DNA of 9,144 nt, from assembly GCA_041746615.1 (NCBI GenBank), contig JBGTGS010000151.1:1-9144 (forward strand), read 5' to 3'. How positions within the stretch are numbered: position 1 is the first letter of the stretch; each line of letters begins with the position of its first letter. The stretch comes from CAMAXB01 sp041746615 (GTDB taxonomy: Bacteria; Verrucomicrobiota; Verrucomicrobiia; Opitutales; Opitutaceae). Both the position numbers and the translations under genes were made by a program. Positions 4,904 to 9,144 of the stretch are shown piece by piece. The notes under the pieces were generated by a model that did no database searches, was not told where the DNA came from, and saw only the letters and a list, made by a program, of their open reading frames with translations.

Positions 4904-7303
4904 ATGGTCATTACCGTCCGCTTTATCCGCTTAGGCAGCCTCGTCCTCGCCGCCATCCTCGTCCTGCTCCTCGTCAGCTTCGTCTGGTTGCGTGGCACCG
5001 TCCGGGCCAGCCTGCCAAGGCTCGATGGTGAATTCAGCCTGGCCGGGCTGCAAGCCCCCGCAAGCATTGAGCGCGACCACCAGGGAGTCGTGACCATCCG
5101 CGGGGAGAACCGGGCCGACGTGGCCCGCGCCCTCGGCTTTGCGCATGCTCAGGATCGGTTTTTCCAGATGGATACCCTGCGGCGGTTTGCAGCCGGAGAA
5201 CTCTCCGAACTTCTCGGCGACGCCGCGATCAACCGGGATCGCCTTGCCCGGCTCCACGGCTTCCGGCGGCTCACCGCGGATGTGATGGCCCGCCTGACCC
5301 AGGGGGAACGCGATCTCATCGAAGCCTACGCCGAAGGTGTCAACGCCGGCCTCGCCTCCCTGGATCACAAGCCCTTCGAATATGTCCTCCTCCGCGCCGA
5401 ACCCGTTCCCTGGCGTGCGGAAGACTGTCTGCTCGTGCTCTATGCCAAGGCCTTGGATCTTCAGGACGAGACCGGCCATTATGAACAAACGCTCGCCGCC
5501 CTCCGGGATAGTCTGGGCGAGGCCGCCCTGGATTTCTTTGCTCCCCTCGAGACCCCGGAGGATGCCGCCCTCGATGACTCCAGCCAGCCACTCCCCGCTC
5601 CCCCCGGACTTCGTCTGGCACCGGCTCAAGGTGCCACCGCCTTCCTGATCACCCCCGATGCCGATCCCGAATTCCGACCGGGTTCGAACGCCTTCGGTCT
5701 CGCCGGCGGCCGCACCGCCTCCGGCAGCGCCCTCCTGGCGAATGACATGCACCTGGGGCATTCGATCCCCAACATCTGGTACCGCGCCCGCCTGACCTGG
5801 GCCGACCATGACGTCACCGGAGTCACCCTTCCTGGCGCACCCGTGGTGATCGCCGGCAGCAATGGTCACATCGCCTGGGGCTTTACCAACAGCTACACCG
5901 ACACGGGTGATCTTGTCCCGATCGACACCAACGAACTTGAACCCAGCATGTTTTATAACCGGGGCACTGAAATCCTGGAATTCGAAACCCGCCGGGAGAC
6001 CATTCCGGTGCGCGGCGGCGATCCCGTGGACATGGAATCGCGCTGGACGGTCTGGGGCCCCCTTGTCGGCACCAACGCCCGGGGCCGCCCGCTGGCCTTG
6101 AAATGGATTATGCACGACCCCGCGGCGGTGAACTTCCGGCTGCTCGACATGGAGACAGCCCGAACCACCGATGAGGCCGTCACCATTGCCCACGTATCCG
6201 GCATCCCCACCCTGAATATTCTCATCGCCGACCGGGCCGGCAATCTGACCTGGACCATCGCCGGCCGCCTGCCGAACCGGTTCGGCCTGACCGGCCGCCT
6301 TCCGGTATCCTGGAGCTTCGGTGACCGCGGCTGGGACGGCCTGGTGCCTCCAGCAGAGATCCCCGTGGTGCGCGCAAAAGCCGATGGGCACCTCTGGTCG
6401 GCCAACCAGCGCATGCTCGGAGGGCCCGAACTCGCACGCCTGGGCGACGGTGGCTACGAATACGGCGCCCGGGCCCGGCAGATTCGTGACGCTCTCGTCC
6501 CGCTTGGAACCACGCCTGACAACCGCGCCACCCCCCGCGACCTGCTGGCCATCCAACTCGACGACCGCGCCCTCTGGCTCGAGTCCTGGCAGCAGCTGCT
6601 GCTCACAGTGCTGGACGACGAAGCAGTTGCGGACCACGCGCCGCGGCGCGAACTGCGCGATCTCGTCACCCACTGGGAGGGTCGCGCGGCGGTCGATTCC
6701 ATCAGTTACCGTCTCGTTCGCGGATGGCGGGAGATCGTCGCGGACCTCGCCCTCGCCCCCTACTTCACCGCCGCCGTCCAGGTGTATCCTGGATTCAATT
6801 ACAGAAGCCTGCCCTATGAACACGCCCTCTGGGCCCTGGTCACGGAACGGCCCGTACGGCTGCCGCCCCCGGGGCACCACGGCTGGGAGGATCTGTTGCT
6901 CGCCGCGGCGGACCGCTTGATGGCGGAGCTTGACCGGCAGGGAGTGCGCCCCGACCTCGCCACCTGGGGCGCGCGCAACACGGTGCGCATCCGGCATCCC
7001 TTGAGTCCGGGCCTGCCGGGGTTTGCCGCCCGCTGGCTGGACCTGCCTGCTGAACCGCTTCCGGGTGACAATCACATGCCGCGGGTGCAGAGCCCCCGGG
7101 CAGGGGCCTCGCAACGGTTTGTGGTCGCGCCCGGAAGCGAGGACGAAGGGATCTTCCACATGCCCGGCGGGCAGAGCGGGCATCCCCTGTCCCCCTTCTA
7201 TCGTGCCGGCCACGAAGCCTGGAGCCGCGGCGAAGCCAGCCCCTTTCTCCCCGGCGAAACCCTGCACACGCTCACCTTGAAACCGGCCAAATCCGGCCTG
7301 TAG
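4904..7303 (+). CDS. Penicillin acylase family (S45) Ntn hydrolase, membrane-anchored
   Basis: 799-residue amidohydrolase of the penicillin/acyl-homoserine-lactone acylase family, made as a precursor that cleaves itself into alpha and beta chains. Seen directly: an N-terminal hydrophobic segment (residues 8-29) preceded by Arg residues and followed by LRGTVR, so a signal anchor or signal peptide. The alpha region includes RDHQGVVTIRG and GFAHAQDRFFQMDTLRR (56-94). A spacer (about 235-260) ends RPG, and the beta chain begins at nucleophile Ser261 in GSNAFGLAGG. Further family blocks are ANDMHLGHSIPNIWY, GAPVVIAGSNGHIAWGFTN, GDNHMPRVQSP, GASQRFVV and PGGQSGHPLSPFY near the C-terminus. The length fits the family (about 750-850). 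The substrate cannot be read from sequence: beta-lactams, homoserine lactones or other acyl amides are all possible. It is probably co-transcribed with the gluconokinase fusion. Confidence 0.92.
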   Translation: MVITVRFIRLGSLVLAAILVLLLVSFVWLRGTVRASLPRLDGEFSLAGLQAPASIERDHQGVVTIRGENRADVARALGFAHAQDRFFQMDTLRRFAAGELSELLGDAAINRDRLARLHGFRRLTADVMARLTQGERDLIEAYAEGVNAGLASLDHKPFEYVLLRAEPVPWRAEDCLLVLYAKALDLQDETGHYEQTLAALRDSLGEAALDFFAPLETPEDAALDDSSQPLPAPPGLRLAPAQGATAFLITPDADPEFRPGSNAFGLAGGRTASGSALLANDMHLGHSIPNIWYRARLTWADHDVTGVTLPGAPVVIAGSNGHIAWGFTNSYTDTGDLVPIDTNELEPSMFYNRGTEILEFETRRETIPVRGGDPVDMESRWTVWGPLVGTNARGRPLALKWIMHDPAAVNFRLLDMETARTTDEAVTIAHVSGIPTLNILIADRAGNLTWTIAGRLPNRFGLTGRLPVSWSFGDRGWDGLVPPAEIPVVRAKADGHLWSANQRMLGGPELARLGDGGYEYGARARQIRDALVPLGTTPDNRATPRDLLAIQLDDRALWLESWQQLLLTVLDDEAVADHAPRRELRDLVTHWEGRAAVDSISYRLVRGWREIVADLALAPYFTAAVQVYPGFNYRSLPYEHALWALVTERPVRLPPPGHHGWEDLLLAAADRLMAELDRQGVRPDLATWGARNTVRIRHPLSPGLPGFAARWLDLPAEPLPGDNHMPRVQSPRAGASQRFVVAPGSEDEGIFHMPGGQSGHPLSPFYRAGHEAWSRGEASPFLPGETLHTLTLKPAKSGL

Positions 7304-7323
7304 GAGCGGCTTTACGCCGCGAT
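7299..7323 (+). repeat. REP-like palindromic element overlapping the acylase stop codon
   Basis: The stretch starts TGTAGGAGCGGC and continues TTTACGCCGCGAT. GCGGC (7306-7310) and GCCGC (7316-7320) form a hairpin with loop TTTAC, preceded by a conserved-looking GTAGGAG head and followed by GAT. This is the layout of REP elements known from Pseudomonas and others (GTAGGAGCG...CGCGA). The acylase TAG stop is part of the element. Only one copy is visible in the window, so its repetitive nature is inferred. Confidence 0.55.
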
Positions 7324-7329
7324 TTCCGG

Positions 7330-7364
7330 CCCCTTGCCCCTTGCCACTATGCCCTTGTCCCTCG
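7330..7364. repeat. Imperfect heptanucleotide tandem repeat
   Basis: Five consecutive 7-nt units read CCCCTTG, CCCCTTG, CCACTAT, GCCCTTG, TCCCTCG. The first two are identical and the rest drift while keeping the 7-nt period. It lies between the REP-like element and the GC-rich hairpins. No function is evident; slippage could make its length vary between strains. Confidence 0.5.
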
Positions 7365-7399
7365 CCGCCCTGCGGCGGCGCGCGGCGGCGCCGCGGCGC
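7363..7399. other. GC-rich hairpin cluster in the intergenic region
   Basis: CGCCGC-CCT-GCGGCG (7363-7377) is a perfect 6-bp stem. GCGGCGCCGC (7385-7394) is a perfect 10-bp palindrome, with CCGCGG (7391-7396) overlapping it. The block is nearly pure G+C and has no T-run on the plus strand. It could stall polymerase or block RNA decay between the acylase and the downstream genes. I saw no promoter in 7304-7455 for the genes that follow. Confidence 0.45.
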
Positions 7400-7455
7400 A
7401 TCCCGCATTTGCCATTGAGCCCCGACGGCTTTGGCCGCTAGCTCGCTTCACCGCC

Positions 7456-8181
7456 ATGCCCGCACCCAAGAAAAGAAAGCGCAGCTACACGGTTTATTTT
7501 GCCAGCGAGCTTTTCAGCCTGAAGCACCTGCTGGGTAACGCGTACCTCGCCGAGTCCATCTACGAGAAATCGCACGGGCGCTACCTCTGTCGCCTGCCTC
7601 AGGATTTCGACCAGCGCGGCGTGCACCCCCAGCTCATCCGCGACCGGGACATCCGCGCCCTGCTGGCCTGCGATGCCGCCCTTTTCAACTTTGACGGCAC
7701 CGAGTTGGACAGCGGCACGGTGGTGGAGTTCATGTTCGCCAAGTTCGCCGACCTCCCGTCGGTGGTGTTGCGCAGCGACACCCGCACGGGCGGTTCCCAG
7801 CAGGCGGGCAATCCGTGGAATCTGATGGCCAGTTTTTACCCGCGCACCGCCACCGTGCGGTTGAACAGCCTGATCGAATATCGCCTGCGGCAAAAGCGCC
7901 GGGCCCGCGCCCGAGGCCGGCTCAAGCAGCTCGACGAGGTCACGCGGCTGGCCGGCCAGCACGCCTCGGCCACCGGTGCCCAGGTCTGCGATCAACTGGC
8001 CGCCAACGTGGTCCGCGCCCTCGACCGCATGATTGCATCAGGGCCCGTCATGCCCAAGCACCTGCGCGAGGAAGTCTACGCCTGGCTCGCCTTGATGCCG
8101 GGCCTGCGCGGCAAGGAAAAGGTCCTGCGCAAGGAAATGGAGCGCCTGCTTGAACAGAAAGTACGGCGGGACCTGCTCTGA
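7456..8181 (+). CDS. Nucleoside 2-deoxyribosyltransferase-like protein with helical C-terminal extension
   Basis: 241-residue protein. The N-terminal part (about 10-130) matches the nucleoside 2-deoxyribosyltransferase fold; these enzymes move 2'-deoxyribose between nucleobases in salvage. Seen directly: VYFASELF (13-20), then an acidic block in which Asp65, Asp85 and Glu91 (in DSGTVVEF) have the spacing of Asp72, Asp92 and the nucleophile Glu98 of the Lactobacillus leichmannii enzyme as I recall it, so the catalytic Glu appears present. GNPWNLM (118-124) may match the later substrate-binding strand. Family enzymes are about 150-170 residues; here about 105 extra residues (135-241) follow, rich in Arg/Lys/Leu and probably helical, that I do not recognise. 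The ATG has no Shine-Dalgarno. Upp starts 25 bp downstream, which fits base salvage. Activity, as opposed to a nucleotide-sensing role, is not proven. Confidence 0.75.
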   Translation: MPAPKKRKRSYTVYFASELFSLKHLLGNAYLAESIYEKSHGRYLCRLPQDFDQRGVHPQLIRDRDIRALLACDAALFNFDGTELDSGTVVEFMFAKFADLPSVVLRSDTRTGGSQQAGNPWNLMASFYPRTATVRLNSLIEYRLRQKRRARARGRLKQLDEVTRLAGQHASATGAQVCDQLAANVVRALDRMIASGPVMPKHLREEVYAWLALMPGLRGKEKVLRKEMERLLEQKVRRDLL

Positions 8182-8206
8182 TTTCCCCAACCCGCCACCC
8201 GCCGCC

Positions 8207-8821
8207 ATGCTGAAAATCCTCGACCACCCCCTGGCGGCGCATGCGCTCACCCACCTGCGGGACCGCACAACCAAGCCGGCCACCTTCCGCACCCTCACCC
8301 AACAGATCAGCCTGCTGCTCGCCCTTGAGGCAACCCGCGACCTCGCGTTGCGGGACCATGTGATCGACACTCCCCTGGAGCGCATGCCGGGCCGCGTGCT
8401 CGCCCACGGGCTGGTGGTCGTGCCCATCCTCCGAGCCGGGCTCGGGATGGTACAGCCCTTCACCGACCTCTTTCCGGAAGTATGCGTCGGCTATGTGGGC
8501 TTGGAACGGGACCACGAGACAGCCGTGGCCCGCAGCTATTACTGCAAGCTGCCTCCACTGGCCAACAAACGCGTGCTCTGCGTGGATCCGATGCTCGCGA
8601 CCGGGGGGTCCGCCGTGCAGGCCCTGACCGTGCTTAAGGAGCACGGGGCGAGTGAACTGGCCCTCGTCTGCATCGTCTGCTCCCCGGAAGGAGTGTCTGC
8701 AGTCGAATCAGTCCACCCCGACGTGCCCATCTTCACCGGGGCCCTTGATCGCGAACTCAGCGCCAAAAAATACATCCTGCCTGGCCTCGGTGATTTCGGC
8801 GACCGGCTTTACGGCACATAG
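8207..8821 (+). CDS. upp: Uracil phosphoribosyltransferase
   Basis: 204-residue cytosolic enzyme converting uracil + PRPP to UMP + pyrophosphate in pyrimidine salvage. Seen directly: VVPILRAGLGM (71-81), the flexible-loop region VGLERDHETAVARSYYCKLP, the PRPP-binding loop VDPMLATGGSA (126-136), a uracil-site block with SPEGV and HPDVPIFTGALD, and the diagnostic C-terminus PGLGDFGDRLYGT (192-204). All hallmark residues are present and the length matches the usual 205-210. The frame is open from 8150, but that would overlap the previous gene; ATG 8207 aligns with typical Upp N-termini. No Shine-Dalgarno precedes it (CACCCGCCGCC-ATG). It follows the deoxyribosyltransferase-like gene by 25 bp and is probably in one operon with it. 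The IS110-type leader starts somewhere after its stop, so the original downstream sequence has been displaced. Confidence 0.96.
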   Translation: MLKILDHPLAAHALTHLRDRTTKPATFRTLTQQISLLLALEATRDLALRDHVIDTPLERMPGRVLAHGLVVVPILRAGLGMVQPFTDLFPEVCVGYVGLERDHETAVARSYYCKLPPLANKRVLCVDPMLATGGSAVQALTVLKEHGASELALVCIVCSPEGVSAVESVHPDVPIFTGALDRELSAKKYILPGLGDFGDRLYGT

Positions 8822-8864
8822 GCCTCTTGCCAACGGACCCGGCGGCAGTCGGTCAGTTTGCCGA

Positions 8865-8988
8865 AAATGGTGGTTGCGAGCTGGTCTCGCAACGTGGCGC
8901 GCAAGCACGCCACCTTGTTGCTTGGAAGTGTGGTATTCTGGCGGCGTTCGTAAGTGATGTCGCCTGAACAAAGTCGGTTCTGTTCGGG
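8865..8988 (+). ncRNA. Candidate bridge RNA / structured leader of the IS110 element
   Basis: IS110-group elements encode a structured bridge RNA of about 180 nt in the non-coding left end, just upstream of the recombinase. The 182 nt between upp and the transposase contain four hairpins. Hairpin 1: GTTGCGAG (8873-8880), loop CTGGT, CTCGCAAC (8886-8893), 8 bp perfect. Hairpin 2: GTGGCG (8894-8899) with CGCCAC (8908-8913). Hairpin 3: GGCGGCG (8940-8946) with TGTCGCC (8958-8964), two wobbles, 11-nt loop. Hairpin 4: CCTGAACA (8963-8970) with TGTTCGGG (8981-8988), 10-nt loop; it shares two bases with hairpin 3. Ends are approximate. The position and density of structure fit a bridge RNA; donor and target guides cannot be assigned without the other end of the element. 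Confidence 0.5.
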
Positions 8989-9003
8989 TGAAGTTGCCTA
9001 CGG

Positions 9004-9144
9004 ATGAGCCCCAAGACAAGTTGCTACGTCGGCGCCGATGTCGCCCAAGACACGATCGCCTTCTGCGGCCCCGCCGCCACCACCGTCAAAAACACTCCCG
9101 CAACGTTGCGCGCCTACCTCGCGCAACTGCCTGGGGATGCTCAC
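9004..9144 (+). CDS. IS110-family transposase (5' part, truncated by the window edge)
   Basis: The first 47 codons of an IS110-type DEDD recombinase, which moves its element with a bridge RNA that pairs with donor and target DNA. Seen directly: MSPKTSCYVGADVAQDTIAF, where YVGADVAQDT corresponds to the family's N-terminal RuvC-like strand (typically hGhDvaKdt), with the first catalytic Asp at residue 12. NTPATLRAYLAQL follows, as in the family's early helix. An in-frame TGA at 8989-8991 and no start codon between it and 9004 fix the ATG at 9004. The long non-coding leader favours the IS110 group over IS1111, whose non-coding RNA lies at the other end. Whether the element is complete cannot be judged here. 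Confidence 0.85.
   Translation, partial: MSPKTSCYVGADVAQDTIAFCGPAATTVKNTPATLRAYLAQLPGDAH

Noticed and set aside
7299..7400. Possible CRISPR array because of repeats and palindromes after the acylase gene.
   Set aside because: There is no repeat-spacer alternation: the units are 7-nt tandem copies and single palindromes, and no cas genes are present.
4931..7408. An 825-codon open frame on the minus strand opposite the acylase gene.
   Set aside because: It is antisense to a gene with clear family motifs; its product is Gly/Ala/Arg-rich, lacks recognisable domains, and such open antisense frames are expected in high-GC coding DNA.
8914..8940. A promoter for the IS110 gene within the leader (TTGTTG and TATTCT).
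   Set aside because: The hexamers are only about 13 nt apart, too close for a standard sigma70 promoter.

Overview
This window is high-GC (roughly 60-65 %) bacterial chromosomal DNA. The mix of families suggests a verrucomicrobial genome, most likely in or near Opitutaceae: a DUF5069 domain, a DUF3016 secreted protein, a glycine-tailed single-RRM protein, a REP-like 'TGTAGGAGCGGC...GCCGC' element, and several starts with no Shine-Dalgarno motif. That placement is an inference from family content; no rRNA or other marker is present.

Layout. On the minus strand, 1-1492 holds three genes: the 5' part of an RRM-type RNA-binding protein (runs off the left edge), an S4-domain Hsp15-like protein, and a secreted DUF3016 protein. 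A divergent intergenic region (1493-1670) with an inverted repeat separates these from a plus-strand run: a membrane sensor histidine kinase with a TTG start and no response regulator in the window, then a hairpin-plus-T-tract terminator at about 3534-3562. Next come a small two-helix membrane protein, a fused DUF5069-gluconokinase, and a membrane-anchored penicillin-acylase-family (S45) Ntn hydrolase. The acylase stop codon lies inside a REP-like hairpin, followed by about 150 bp of imperfect heptamer repeats and GC-rich hairpins. Two nucleotide-salvage genes follow: a nucleoside 2-deoxyribosyltransferase-like protein with a long helical C-terminal extension, and uracil phosphoribosyltransferase (upp). 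The right end holds the start of an IS110-family transposase (truncated by the window), preceded by a structured leader of about 180 nt.

How they may work together. The deoxyribosyltransferase-like gene and upp sit 25 bp apart and fit nucleobase salvage: the first would exchange bases on deoxyribose, the second converts uracil to UMP. The gluconokinase fusion and the acylase are 15 bp apart and probably co-transcribed, though no pathway link is evident. The minus-strand RNA-binding genes form a loose neighbourhood of RNA and stress proteins.

Most interesting points: the DUF5069-GntK fusion; the hairpin-rich leader of the IS110 gene, which is where IS110-group elements encode their bridge RNA; the deoxyribosyltransferase-like protein with its uncharacterised extension; and the REP-like element that supplies a gene's stop codon. 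I did not find a convincing multi-gene novel defence or biosynthetic system here.
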